A DNA stretch of 64,000 bases from Lysinibacter sp. HNR (GTDB taxonomy: Bacteria > Actinomycetota > Actinomycetes > Actinomycetales > Microbacteriaceae): positions 2,418,001 to 2,482,000 of the forward strand of contig NZ_CP121684.1 of assembly GCF_029760935.1 (NCBI RefSeq), in the 5' to 3' direction. The position numbers were made by a program, and so were the translations under genes. The notes beneath the pieces are model-generated. The model was not told where the DNA came from, made no database searches, and worked only from the letters and a program-made list of their open reading frames with translations. This document shows positions 8,318 through 16,720 of this stretch, piece by piece. Positions within the stretch are counted from its first letter, which is position 1, and the number at the start of each line of letters is the position of its first letter.

Positions 8318-9221
8318 CACCCTGGCTCAGCAGAGCCCACCAAAACGACGCAAACGACCGACCCGGTTTGCCGGTTCAATTGCGCTGTTTATTCTGCCCT
8401 TTGGCGTTTTATTTGGCCTGTTTTACCTGGTTCCAATCCTGTACGCGGTCTACCAGTCGTTTCTCGTTGTTGAGCGCGACGGCACCTTTGGTAAGGCAAA
8501 AGAGGTGTTTGGCGGCTTTGCCCAGTACGCTGAGGTGTTCCAGAACGGACCGTTTTGGGAATCCATTACGCGGGTACTGCTCTTTGGCGTTGTCCAGGTG
8601 CCCGTCATGCTGGGGCTTTCGCTGCTGTTTGCGTTGCTGCTTGACTCACCGCTGGTCAAGGGCAAAAAGTTCTTCAGACTGGCGTTTTTTGTGCCCTACG
8701 CCGTTCCCGGTGTGATCGCCGCTATCATGTGGGGATTCCTCTACTCCCCAAATCTGTCGCCGTTCAGCGCGCTCACCAGCTCCGTTGACTTCCTCTCCGC
8801 CGACCTGGTGCTCTGGGCAATGGCCAACGTGGTGACCTGGGTGTTTGTTGGCTACAACATGCTCATCATCTACTCGTCGCTGCTTTCCATCCCCACCGAG
8901 ATCTATGAGGCGGCACGACTTGATGGCGCGGGGCAGCTTCGCATCGCGTTTTCAATCAAGATTCCGCTGGTCACCCCAGCGATCATCATGACGGCGATCT
9001 TCTCGATCATCGGAACGCTGCAGCTGCTTGCAGAGCCCCAGGTCTTCAGATCCTTTAGCTCTGCTGTTACCAGTACCTTCACCCCGAACCTTACGATTCT
9101 CACCACGGCGGCGGCACCAAATATCAACCTCGCGGCAGCCTTCTCGGTTGTGCTTGCGGTCACCACCTTCATCCTGTCATTTGCCTTCCTGAAATTCACC
9201 CAGCGAAAGGCCTTCGCATGA
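8310..9221 (+). CDS. Sugar ABC transporter permease, MalF/UgpA type
   Basis: Integral membrane subunit of a carbohydrate ABC importer, about 303 residues with six predicted transmembrane helices and a short basic N-terminus (PPKRRKRPTR). The cytoplasmic coupling EAA loop reads EAARLDGAGQLRIAFSIKIP near residues 205-225. I start at the ATG 8310-8312, preceded by GAGAGGA; an upstream TTG extends the frame but lacks a ribosome site. The start overlaps the end of bgaL and the stop overlaps the next permease as ATGA, so the genes are tightly coupled. Substrate is inferred to be an alpha- or beta-galactoside from the flanking hydrolases. Confidence 0.92.
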   Translation: MSSTLAQQSPPKRRKRPTRFAGSIALFILPFGVLFGLFYLVPILYAVYQSFLVVERDGTFGKAKEVFGGFAQYAEVFQNGPFWESITRVLLFGVVQVPVMLGLSLLFALLLDSPLVKGKKFFRLAFFVPYAVPGVIAAIMWGFLYSPNLSPFSALTSSVDFLSADLVLWAMANVVTWVFVGYNMLIIYSSLLSIPTEIYEAARLDGAGQLRIAFSIKIPLVTPAIIMTAIFSIIGTLQLLAEPQVFRSFSSAVTSTFTPNLTILTTAAAPNINLAAAFSVVLAVTTFILSFAFLKFTQRKAFA

Positions 9222-10126
9222 GCAACCGTATCTTGACCGATTCGGCACCGGCAGTAACGGTCGGCAAACCAATCCGGGTACGCGGCCCGCGTGAACCGCT
9301 GGGCTCACGTATCTCTGCCATGGTCATCATGGCCGTCTTCACACTGTACTTTCTGATTCCTATCTGGTGGCTGTTTGTTGCTGCCACCAAGGATCGTTCG
9401 CAGCTCACCGGCACTAACCCGCTCTGGTTTGCCGATATTAACCTTGTGCAGAACATCACAGAGGTGGTCTCGTACCGCGACGGGGTCTTTCTCCGCTGGG
9501 TGGTCAACAGCCTCGCCTACGCTGGTGGCGGTGCGCTCATCGCCACGATGCTCGCCGGAATGTGTGGCTACGCGCTTGCCAAATACGACTTCCGCGGCCG
9601 CGATCTGCTCTTTAACGTGTTTCTCGGTGGGGTGCTGGTGCCGGCAACGGCACTCGCGCTGCCGCTGTTCCTCATGTTCAGCCAAATCAACGCCACCAAT
9701 ACCTTCTGGTCGGTCTTTTTGCCGAGCATCGTGAGTCCCTTTGGTGTCTACCTCGCGCGGATCTACGCGGGGGCAAGTGTTCCTGACGAACTCATTGAGG
9801 CATCGCGACTCGACGGCGCGAGCGAACTTCGCACGTTCTTTACGGTCTCGGTGAAGCTCATGTTCCCCGCGCTGGTGACCGTGTTCCTCTTTCAGTTTGT
9901 GGCGATCTGGAACAACTTCTTCCTGCCGCTCATCATGCTGCGTGACGAACGCAACTTCCCGGTCACGCTTGGCCTCTACACCTGGAACTCGCAGGTGAAC
10001 CAGATTCCGGAGCTTCGGAGCTACGTGCTCGTTGGCGCCCTGTTATCGATCATCCCCCTCATCGTTGCCTTCCTCCTCCTGCAGCGTTTCTGGCGCAGCG
10101 GGCTCGGGGCAGGCTCCGTCAAATAG
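9218..10126 (+). CDS. Sugar ABC transporter permease, MalG/UgpE type
   Basis: Second permease of the importer, 302 residues with six predicted membrane helices. The EAA motif is EASRLDGASELRTFFTVSVKLM near residues 190-210, and the C-terminus has the FWRSGLGAGSVK ending typical of the family (usually related to GLTAGAVK). It starts at an ATGA overlap with the first permease and is followed after about 50 bp by the binding-protein gene. No ATPase is encoded in this operon; the MsmK/UgpC-like ATPase at 53195-54292 could energise it. Confidence 0.92.
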   Translation: MSNRILTDSAPAVTVGKPIRVRGPREPLGSRISAMVIMAVFTLYFLIPIWWLFVAATKDRSQLTGTNPLWFADINLVQNITEVVSYRDGVFLRWVVNSLAYAGGGALIATMLAGMCGYALAKYDFRGRDLLFNVFLGGVLVPATALALPLFLMFSQINATNTFWSVFLPSIVSPFGVYLARIYAGASVPDELIEASRLDGASELRTFFTVSVKLMFPALVTVFLFQFVAIWNNFFLPLIMLRDERNFPVTLGLYTWNSQVNQIPELRSYVLVGALLSIIPLIVAFLLLQRFWRSGLGAGSVK

Positions 10127-10175
10127 ATCCCCATCCATCTTGAGCAATCACAGCAACAGAAAGAAAAGGAATGTT

Positions 10176-11501
10176 ATGAGAATCACCAAGAGTGTGACCG
10201 CAGTTGCGCTAGTCAGCCTGCTTGCCCTCACTGGCTGTTCAACCGGCTCGGGCGGCAGCGATGACGCTGCGGCGGCAGAGTGCAAGCCCTCAGACGGCGA
10301 TGTCACGCTGTCGTTCACTTCGTGGGTGCCAGGCATCGAAGATGTCGTGAGCATCTGGAACAAAGAGAACCCGAAGATCCAGGTTAAGGTGCAGACCGGG
10401 CCCAACGGAAACAGCGGAACCTATCAAAACTTCTTTAACCAGCTCAAAGCAGGAAACGCCCCCGACCTCGGTCAGATCGAATACGATGCCCTGCCCAACT
10501 TCCGGGTGCAAGACGGCCTGATGAACATCGGAGCATGCGAGGAAGTCCTCGCGGCAAAAGACGAATTTGTTGACTGGACCTGGTCGCAGGTGAGCTTCGA
10601 CGAGCAGGATGCCGCCTACGGCATCCCCCAAGACTCCGGCCCCATGGCGCTGTTCTATCGGAGCGACCTGTTTGAGCAAAACGGCATCGCGGTGCCAACT
10701 ACGTGGGCAGAGTTTGCCGACGCCGCTGAGAAGGTGCGGGCAACGGGCAGCTACATCACCAACTTCTCGCAGAACGACATCAACCAGTTTGCCGGGTTTG
10801 TCTGGCAGGCAGGCGGCACCTGGTTTGGCGACGACGGCGACGCATGGACGGTCGACCTAACCGGCGAGAAATCAACGATGGTGGCCGACTACTGGCAAGA
10901 CCTCATCGATCGCGACCTCGTCTCGACCTACCCGGGCTGGACTACCGAGTGGGATAACGCGTACAACACCGGAAACGTGTGGAGTTGGAACTCGGCCGTG
11001 TGGGGCGCAAACTCGATCTCGACCGGGGCTCCAGACACAGCCGGTAAGTGGTCGGTTGCATCATCCCCACAGTGGAAGAATGGCGACGCCGTCAGCGGAA
11101 ACTGGGGCGGATCGGCAACTGCCGTTTTCACCGGATCAAAGCATCCCTACGAGGCAGCAAAGTTTGCCCTCTGGCTCAACAGCTCCGATGAGGCGCTAAC
11201 GAAGCTCAACGAGGTGGCCAACCTGTACCCGGCCACAACGGCGGGGCTCAAGCTGCCTATCCTGAGCGAGGGTGTTGAGTTCTACGGGAACCAGAAGATT
11301 TACGATATCTTTGCGACGGCATCCTCGGAGGTGCCGAGCGGCTTCACCTGGGGACCAACCATGACGCAGACCTACAACAGTGTCTCAGACGGGTTCAAGG
11401 CCGCGGTAAGCGGAAAGGGTACCCTGGGTGAGTCGCTCAAGACCGCACAGGACGACACCATCAAGTCGATGGAGTCGCAGTCTATTCCGGTTGCCAAATA
11501 G
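10176..11501 (+). CDS. Extracellular sugar-binding lipoprotein of ABC importer
   Basis: Solute-binding protein of about 441 residues. The start is the ATG at 10176, preceded by AAAAGGA; a longer frame reading through the permease end is not real. A lipoprotein signal peptide ends with lipobox LTGC around Cys22, followed by a Gly/Ser/Asp linker, so the mature protein is anchored on the outer face of the membrane. The remainder is a cluster-B (family 1) extracellular binding protein, with DLGQIEYDALPNF, YGIPQDSGPMALFYR and SSDEALTKLNEVANLYPA segments. Lying between the permeases and the GH36 gene, it probably recognises raffinose-type or other galactosides. Confidence 0.93.
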   Translation: MRITKSVTAVALVSLLALTGCSTGSGGSDDAAAAECKPSDGDVTLSFTSWVPGIEDVVSIWNKENPKIQVKVQTGPNGNSGTYQNFFNQLKAGNAPDLGQIEYDALPNFRVQDGLMNIGACEEVLAAKDEFVDWTWSQVSFDEQDAAYGIPQDSGPMALFYRSDLFEQNGIAVPTTWAEFADAAEKVRATGSYITNFSQNDINQFAGFVWQAGGTWFGDDGDAWTVDLTGEKSTMVADYWQDLIDRDLVSTYPGWTTEWDNAYNTGNVWSWNSAVWGANSISTGAPDTAGKWSVASSPQWKNGDAVSGNWGGSATAVFTGSKHPYEAAKFALWLNSSDEALTKLNEVANLYPATTAGLKLPILSEGVEFYGNQKIYDIFATASSEVPSGFTWGPTMTQTYNSVSDGFKAAVSGKGTLGESLKTAQDDTIKSMESQSIPVAK

Positions 11502-11541
11502 TAAACGGTAGTTATCCGGTATCCACCATCGAGGCAATATC

Positions 11542-13647
11542 ATGATCGCTTATCTTCGAGCCGCTGGCACCTCTCTTGTGCTAGACGCGAGGGGAACAAC
11601 CGTTCCCAGCGTGACACACTGGGGCGCTGACCTCGGGGAGCTATCAACCGAGATGCTTGCTTCGATGGTGGATGCCGGGACTCCTTCCGTTGGCCCAAGC
11701 TCAATCGACGTTCCCTTTCGGGTTTCCTTACTCCCCAGAATTGAGGACGGCTGGGTTGGGCGACAGGGGGTGACCGGCTTCCGTGCCGATGGTTCCGGGC
11801 TCGATCTCACTCTGAGGCTTGACCCGGTTGCACCGGTTGAGACTGTCGGCGGCGAGCAGGTGCTTCGCCTTGTGATGAGTGACACAACGGCAGAACTGGC
11901 ATTCAGCACCGAGATCAGGCTTTCGCCCGAGGGCATCCTCCGCCTTCGCCACGACGTGACCAACCTCGGTGCGCAGCCCTGGTTTTTGGGTGAGCTCTCC
12001 GCCACCCTTCCCCTGCCCGAGCGGGCACAGGAGATCCTCGACTTTACCGGGCTATGGACGCACGAGCGCCGTCCGCAACGAACCCCGCTGAATAGTGGGG
12101 CGTGGAGCCGGGCAACGGCCCACGGTCGCCCCGGCCACGACGACCCGTTTTTGCTTGCCGTTGGAACCAAGGGTTTTGGCTTTCGCTCCGGCGAGGTCTG
12201 GTCCTGCCACCTGGCGTGGAGTGGTGATAAACACCTGTGGGCAGAAAACCAATCGGCCGGGCACAGCCTGCTGGGCAGCGGTGAGAACCTCGCCGCCGGC
12301 GAAATTGTGCTGAATACCGGCGAACGCTACCGCACCCCGTGGACCGTCGCGGCCTGGTCAGGCACGGGGATCGACGGCCTATCAGCGCGTTTCCACCCCT
12401 TCGTTCGCCGTCTCTCTCCGCTTGATTCAGCACCACCGGTCACACTCAACACGTGGGAGGCGGTCTATTTTGACCACGACCTGCCGGTGCTGAAAAACCT
12501 TGTAGATTTGGCGGCACGGGTTGGCGTTGAAAGGTTTGTGCTTGATGACGGCTGGTTCACGGGCCGGACCGATGACCGGAGGGCCCTCGGTGACTGGACG
12601 ATCGACGCAACCAAGTGGCCAGACGGGCTCACCCCGCTGTGCGAGTACGTCATCACGCAGGGGATGCAGTTTGGCCTCTGGGTCGAACCAGAAATGATCA
12701 GCGCTGACTCCGAGCTTGCCCGGGAACATCCCGACTGGGTGCTTGGGCAGCCATCCGCGATTGAGTGGCGCTTCCAACGGGTCCTGAACCTTGCGGTCCC
12801 GGAGGCGTTTGAGTACGTGCTTGGCAGGTTACGTGCCCTGCTCGACGAGTATCCGATCTCGTACCTCAAATGGGATCACAACCGTGACTTGCTCAGCCCC
12901 CGGTCGCATCGGCAGACGATTGCGTTTTATCAGTTGCTTGACGCGATTCGGGAATCGCATCCGTCGGTGCAGCTTGAATCTTGCGCCTCCGGTGGGGGTC
13001 GGATTGATCTTGGGGTGTTGCAGTGGGTACACCGCGTGTGGACAAGTGACACCAACGATCCGCTTGAGCGGCAGGCCATCCAACGTTATACGGGCATCCT
13101 GATACCCCCGGAGTTTCTTGGCGGCCACCTTGGGGCGGAGCGGGCCCACACGACGCAGCGCCGGGCGCAACTGAGTTTTCGCCTTGCAACGGCATTATTT
13201 GGTAGCGCCGGCATCGAGTGGGATCTGGCCGAAGCAAGCGAGGAAGAACTCGCAACCGTTGCCAACTGGATTGCGCTGTATAAGAAGCTTGACCAACTCA
13301 TCACCGGGGGAACCGCGGTTCGTGTGGACCCCAGCGACCCTGCCGTAACCGTTTCTGGAATAGTTTCGGCCGATCAGCGCACCGCGTTATTTGCCGAGGT
13401 GGCGCTTGACGCTCCGCGCCGGGCACTTCCCGCCCCCGTGCGTTTTGAGGGCCTTAACCCCGAACTACTCTACCGTGTTACTCCGCTGCTGACCGGCGAA
13501 GCTCCGTTGACGATCCAGGATGCCCCACCCGCCTGGCTGGCCGCAGGCTCGGTTACCCTCACAGGCCGTCAACTCGCTGAGGTTGGGCTGCGGACCCCGC
13601 TGCTCGCTCCCGAAAATGCGGCGCTATGGATGATGACCGCGCTCTAG
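11542..13647 (+). CDS. Alpha-galactosidase, glycoside hydrolase family 36
   Basis: Cytoplasmic enzyme of 701 residues that releases galactose from alpha-galactosides such as melibiose or raffinose. An N-terminal beta-sandwich is followed by the (beta/alpha)8 domain with VLDDGWFTGR, the nucleophile Asp445 in KWDHNRD, SCASGGGRIDLG and the likely acid/base Asp503 in TSDTNDP. A GAGG ribosome site precedes the ATG. It is the last gene of the bgaL operon. Its TAG stop lies directly against an IS5-type remnant whose end begins with GGGCGTGTCTCC, so the last residues may have been set by that insertion; overall length is still normal, so the enzyme is probably intact. Confidence 0.94.
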   Translation: MIAYLRAAGTSLVLDARGTTVPSVTHWGADLGELSTEMLASMVDAGTPSVGPSSIDVPFRVSLLPRIEDGWVGRQGVTGFRADGSGLDLTLRLDPVAPVETVGGEQVLRLVMSDTTAELAFSTEIRLSPEGILRLRHDVTNLGAQPWFLGELSATLPLPERAQEILDFTGLWTHERRPQRTPLNSGAWSRATAHGRPGHDDPFLLAVGTKGFGFRSGEVWSCHLAWSGDKHLWAENQSAGHSLLGSGENLAAGEIVLNTGERYRTPWTVAAWSGTGIDGLSARFHPFVRRLSPLDSAPPVTLNTWEAVYFDHDLPVLKNLVDLAARVGVERFVLDDGWFTGRTDDRRALGDWTIDATKWPDGLTPLCEYVITQGMQFGLWVEPEMISADSELAREHPDWVLGQPSAIEWRFQRVLNLAVPEAFEYVLGRLRALLDEYPISYLKWDHNRDLLSPRSHRQTIAFYQLLDAIRESHPSVQLESCASGGGRIDLGVLQWVHRVWTSDTNDPLERQAIQRYTGILIPPEFLGGHLGAERAHTTQRRAQLSFRLATALFGSAGIEWDLAEASEEELATVANWIALYKKLDQLITGGTAVRVDPSDPAVTVSGIVSADQRTALFAEVALDAPRRALPAPVRFEGLNPELLYRVTPLLTGEAPLTIQDAPPAWLAAGSVTLTGRQLAEVGLRTPLLAPENAALWMMTAL

Positions 13648-13801
13648 GGCGTGTCTCCTCAACTCGTAGTCGGGTCAAAATCGCTGCGATCACAACCCCG
13701 GCCCGGTAGGTGACCGCGGGCTTGTCATAGCGTGTCGCGAGGCTTCGCCACTGCTTCATCAAGTTGAACGCCCGCTGAAGGCTCGCCGCTTTGATATTCA
13801 T
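13648..13801 (-). mobile_element. IS5-family transposase C-terminal remnant
   Basis: The minus strand encodes LQRAFNLMKQWRSLATRYDK then a TYRAGVVIAAILTRLR tail, the characteristic C-terminus of IS5-type transposases of actinobacteria. About 45 residues remain; the DDE catalytic domain is absent. The outer end, GGGCGTGTCTCCTCAA, looks like an insertion-sequence terminus and begins right after the alpha-galactosidase stop codon. No matching inverted copy was found nearby, so this is a one-ended relic. Confidence 0.75.
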
Positions 13802-14257
13802 CGGAGCACAGTGTGAAACCAGACTCGAACCACACGCCGAGATTGTGAACGCTAGGAGCCTCTCTACCCTGAGGGATCGTGTCCGAGGGGTTCGGTACAG
13901 AGAACAATCCGATTCAATCCTGGTTCAACCCTGGAACACACACGGGTGCGGTATCGGCCTGGACAGTGCACACGATCCAAGATATATCAGCCAAGAGCCT
14001 GACCTGGTGCCTATAGAAATGGGGTAAGACCCCACGCAAGCAACCAGGCTTTCCCCGGTCAAGCAATCCACTTGCTTGCCCAATACGAACACACGTATCG
14101 CACCACCGGAGACACAGGCAAACGCCTCGCACACCGAGTATTCTTCGAACGTATCTACAAGGCTGAAACCGAAACCACCGTGCTCCAGCTCGCCGAGCCA
14201 TTTGCCGAACTCACAGGCAGAACACCCACGTTCGCATATTTGGTGGCGTCAACCATA
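13802..14257. other. Unannotated stretch between IS5 relic and att-like site
   Basis: About 450 bp with several short open frames on both strands, none of which resembles a known protein or has a convincing ribosome site. The frame ending at 14290 runs through the att-like repeat and is not believable as a gene. Position between two mobile-element scars suggests eroded foreign DNA. Confidence 0.4.
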
Positions 14258-14281
14258 GTGCCCCTTGAGAGACTCGAGCTC
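14258..14281. repeat. att-like direct repeat of the tRNA-Arg 3' end (distal copy)
   Basis: This 24-bp stretch matches 22 of 24 positions of the T-arm and acceptor end of the tRNA-Arg(CCU) gene at 16565-16588, in the same orientation. Duplication of a tRNA 3' end flanking a tyrosine-integrase gene is the hallmark of an integrative element. This copy marks the far end of the element, 5 bp from the stop of the hydrolase gene. Confidence 0.75.
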
Positions 14282-14286
14282 AAAGT

Positions 14287-15561
14287 TTAATCGACAGACA
14301 CCTTCGGTGCGGGGCACTCTCCAGGCGCGGGAAGAATTCCGCTCAGGAGATAGTCAGCAGCACGCTGGGTAGGACAGGTAAAGCTACCGGTGAGCCCGTG
14401 GAACGGGCCGGGCATGGTGAGCAAAGTTCCACCCGTCGCGCGAGCGACGGCTTGCGCCCCGGCCAGGGGCGTTCGAGCGTCTTTTGTGCTGTTAATGATC
14501 AGCGGTTTCGGGGAGTCCTTGAAGCTGAGGGTTCCGACGGGAGCACGCGTTGGCCACAGCACACAGGGTGCCCGGCTGGTGAGCACGTCGGCCTGCTCTT
14601 CCAGACTGAGACCCCAGGCTGCAAGACCCGCGGGAGAGGTGGGCCAAGTGAAGTCCGTGCAGAGGTAGGCGAGGTCTTGCGAGTACGAGGGAAAAGCAGG
14701 GTAAGACTTCTGCAACTCCGTCAAAGCAGCAGCGAATCCTTCTGCGATTTTCGGGTCGCGATCGGTTCCGTAGCTCGCTTTGGCCGTTTCAAGATCGAGA
14801 GAATCGTTCAGAGACCGCACAGGTCCGGAAACGGTTGGGTCCACGACACCGTCGAGGATCATAGTGCGAACCCGGTCGGGGTGTTCAGCGAGGTAGGCTT
14901 GCCCGAGAAGCGTGCCATAGGAGATGGCGAGCATGTTCACCTGGTCCACTTTGAGCGCTTCGCGCACAGCCTCCAGATCCCGAACTCCGGCTCGGATTCC
15001 GGCGGTGAAGACAGGATCTTCTCGATTTGTTTGACACTCAGCCAGCTGACGCTTGAGCTGTGGTTCGTAAGCTGACCAGTCCTCGTCAATGCTCGATGCT
15101 TCGAATGCCGGGGGGTCATCAATCTCGCAGGTGGTCGGTGAGCTTGCTCCGAAGCCGCGCCGATCGTAGCCAACGATATCGAAGTTGTCGCGGATGGATT
15201 GCGGGGCTCGGGCCGCGAAACTGGCCTGAAAGAGCGCCCCGGAGATCGTGGGGCCTCCGGGGTCAACGATGAGTATTCCGCGAGAGGTCTTTTCCGCCGG
15301 AGTAAGCGCTACCGCTAGGCGAACCTGCGTTGCGTTTTCGTTCGACTCCTGACCAACTTCGACTCCCATGCATTGGCGTTTCACTTGCCCGGGCAGCGGA
15401 CAGTCTTTCCATTTTCCTGCAGGGTATGTGGCTTCCGGGAAGACCGTCGCAGCGGCGGAACCAGCGTTGAGGGGCGCGCAGGATACAAGAGGGATTGCCA
15501 GGAGCGCTACTAGCGCAGAGGCACCCACCCATCGAGAAATAGTGGGAGAGAAACGAATCAT
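14287..15561 (-). CDS. Lipoprotein alpha/beta hydrolase, tripeptidyl-aminopeptidase-like
   Basis: A 424-residue secreted hydrolase, probably an exopeptidase. The signal peptide ends in the lipobox VSCAP around Cys28, so it is likely membrane-anchored outside the cell. The alpha/beta fold shows the oxyanion segment DPGGPT, DIVGYDRRGFGASSP, the nucleophile serine in LAISYGTLLGQAY, and a C-terminal TAP-like domain with the acid Asp in STKDARTP and His in GPFHGLTG. The final CPTQRAADYLLSG helix is typical of TAP-like proteins. It is the only intact gene inside the degenerate integrative element and therefore cargo; its stop lies beside the att-like repeat. Substrate unknown. Confidence 0.85.
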   Translation of the reverse strand: MIRFSPTISRWVGASALVALLAIPLVSCAPLNAGSAAATVFPEATYPAGKWKDCPLPGQVKRQCMGVEVGQESNENATQVRLAVALTPAEKTSRGILIVDPGGPTISGALFQASFAARAPQSIRDNFDIVGYDRRGFGASSPTTCEIDDPPAFEASSIDEDWSAYEPQLKRQLAECQTNREDPVFTAGIRAGVRDLEAVREALKVDQVNMLAISYGTLLGQAYLAEHPDRVRTMILDGVVDPTVSGPVRSLNDSLDLETAKASYGTDRDPKIAEGFAAALTELQKSYPAFPSYSQDLAYLCTDFTWPTSPAGLAAWGLSLEEQADVLTSRAPCVLWPTRAPVGTLSFKDSPKPLIINSTKDARTPLAGAQAVARATGGTLLTMPGPFHGLTGSFTCPTQRAADYLLSGILPAPGECPAPKVSVD

Positions 15562-15799
15562 GCCATTCAGCTTTCCACGTCCTGAAAATCGATGCGTCGA
15601 CCGTTGGTACTATTTACGTCGTTCTGAGGTGCCAAACTCGCGAGCTCGTATCCGGTCTTCATCGAAGCGGTAGTGCCAAGTGGTCGTAGCAACACTCTCT
15701 CCACGAAGGAGTCGCTCGAACCCTTCTCGCAGGGTCAGGAACCCAAACGTTTCACGGCTCTCCTCATGTTTCCGTGGCCCAGCCCCCTCCCGGGAGGCG

Positions 15800-15903
15800 A
15801 GCCGAGGGCTCCCGAGCGAGAGCATCGCGAGCGAGCTCAACGCTTCCGGGGACTTGAATCCAAACGCGACCCTCGTGATGAGGCGGATCTTTGTGCTCAC
15901 CGG
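15800..15903 (-). mobile_element. ISL3-family transposase C-terminal fragment
   Basis: The minus strand encodes STKIRLITRVAFGFKSPEA then LSSLAMLSLG, the conserved C-terminus of ISL3-type transposases. It directly follows an IS3-type fragment in a different frame, with the junction near 15900. Only about 30 residues survive. The stretch down to 15562 (toward the hydrolase start) carries no recognisable gene. Confidence 0.7.
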
Positions 15904-15976
15904 TTCAACACGCTCTTCTGTAACAGGATGAAGAATGATTCCACAGCAGCGTTATCCCCGGCCCACACACACCTCC
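15903..15976 (-). mobile_element. IS3-family transposase (OrfB) fragment
   Basis: Minus-strand codons read AGDNAAVESFFILLQKSVLN, the conserved segment around the last catalytic Glu of actinobacterial IS3-type transposases (usually AGDNAAMESFFSLLQKNVL). Nothing upstream or downstream of it in frame belongs to IS3. It interrupts the integrase remnant on its right and is fused to the ISL3 fragment on its left. Confidence 0.72.
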
Positions 15977-15979
15977 GGA

Positions 15980-16473
15980 CTACAAGTCGGTGATGTGGAA
16001 TTCCTTAGTGGGCGAATCGGTGTCAATCCGGCCGCTACAGAGGTGGGGAAAAAATAGTCATAGGTCCACCGAAAACCCACGAAATCCGCTCAGTGGCTTT
16101 TCCCCGCAGACTGGAACGCATGCTAGCCGATCTATGTGCAGGAAAACCTGATAGCGACCTGCTCTTCACCTCACCGCTCAGTGGCGGGCATCTCCGCAGG
16201 CCCGACAGTGGAAGGATCACAGAGAGCAAGAAGACGCGGAAATCGTGGTTCATGCTTGCGCGGAAGCGAGTGGGTCTGTCGGAATTTTTTATCCCGCACG
16301 ATCTGAGGCACACTGCCGCGAGTCTGGCAATTAGTGCCGGGGTAGATATTAAAGCGGTTCAGCGAATGCTTGGTCACGCCAGCGCTGCCATGACACTAGA
16401 CACCTACGCTGACCTATTTGAGGATGATCTAGACGGCGTAGCGGAACGTCTCTCAGAGCGAGTTTTGATTTAA
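15980..16473 (+). pseudogene. Truncated, frameshifted tyrosine-recombinase integrase
   Basis: The catalytic domain of a phage-type integrase. Codons from 15980 read LQVGDVEFLSGRIGVN then PAATEVG, hit TAG at 16055 in the GGGGAAAAAATAG run, and continue in the adjacent frame as IVIGPPKTHEIRSVAFP and beyond. The later catalytic residues are intact: HDLRHTAASL (His-X-X-Arg), LGHASAAMTLDTY with the nucleophile Tyr. The N-terminal arm-binding and core-binding domains and the first catalytic Arg region are missing, replaced by IS fragments at 15978. The gene ends 90 bp from tRNA-Arg, the usual location for the integrase of a tRNA-integrated element. It cannot be functional as it stands. Confidence 0.85.
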
Positions 16474-16514
16474 GTGTGGGCAAAATGTGGGCAAGCTCAG
16501 TTTTAAATGAAAAG

Positions 16515-16558
16515 AACCCCTGCTACTTCCCAGTTTTTTATAGGGAAGTAGCAGGGTT
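16515..16558. terminator. Hairpin between integrase remnant and tRNA-Arg
   Basis: AACCCCTGCTACTTCCC pairs with GGGAAGTAGCAGGGTT over 16 bp with one bulged C and an 11-base loop. It lies just beyond the 3' end of the minus-strand tRNA and the end of the plus-strand integrase, so it can terminate both. Confidence 0.75.
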
Positions 16559-16562
16559 AGTC

Positions 16563-16637
16563 TGGTGCCCCTGGAGAGACTCGAACTCCCAACCAACTCC
16601 TTAGGACGGAGGTGCTCTTCCATTGAGCTACAGAGGC
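16563..16637 (-). tRNA. tRNA-Arg (anticodon CCU, reads AGG)
   Basis: Folds as a 75-nt cloverleaf with encoded CCA: acceptor GCCTCTG/CAGGGGC, D-stem GCTC/GAGC, anticodon loop GTCCTAA (anticodon CCU after U33), and T-arm GGGAG-TTCGAGT-CTCTC. One mismatch lies at the top of the anticodon stem. Its 3' end is the integration target of the degenerate element to its left; a 22/24 copy of positions 16565-16588 lies at 14258-14281. The functional tRNA has been kept. Confidence 0.93.
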
Positions 16638-16672
16638 GAACCCTACAAGTCTAGCGATACACCAGATCAAAA

Positions 16673-16707
16673 CGAAGCCCGCTCCACCGTGTGGTGAGCG
16701 GGCTTCG
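16673..16707. terminator. Strong hairpin downstream of the NlpC/P60-like gene
   Basis: CGAAGCCCGCTC and GAGCGGGCTTCG form a 12-bp stem, extended by ACC/GGT beyond a bulged C around a GTGT loop. It lies 14 bp beyond the minus-strand stop at 16721 and separates that gene from tRNA-Arg. Confidence 0.8.
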
Positions 16708-16720
16708 AAATGTTTAGAGC

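Noticed and set aside
14072..14290. 72-codon plus-strand frame over the att-like repeat
   Set aside because: Its C-terminal end is the translated tRNA-like repeat, and no family match or ribosome site supports it.
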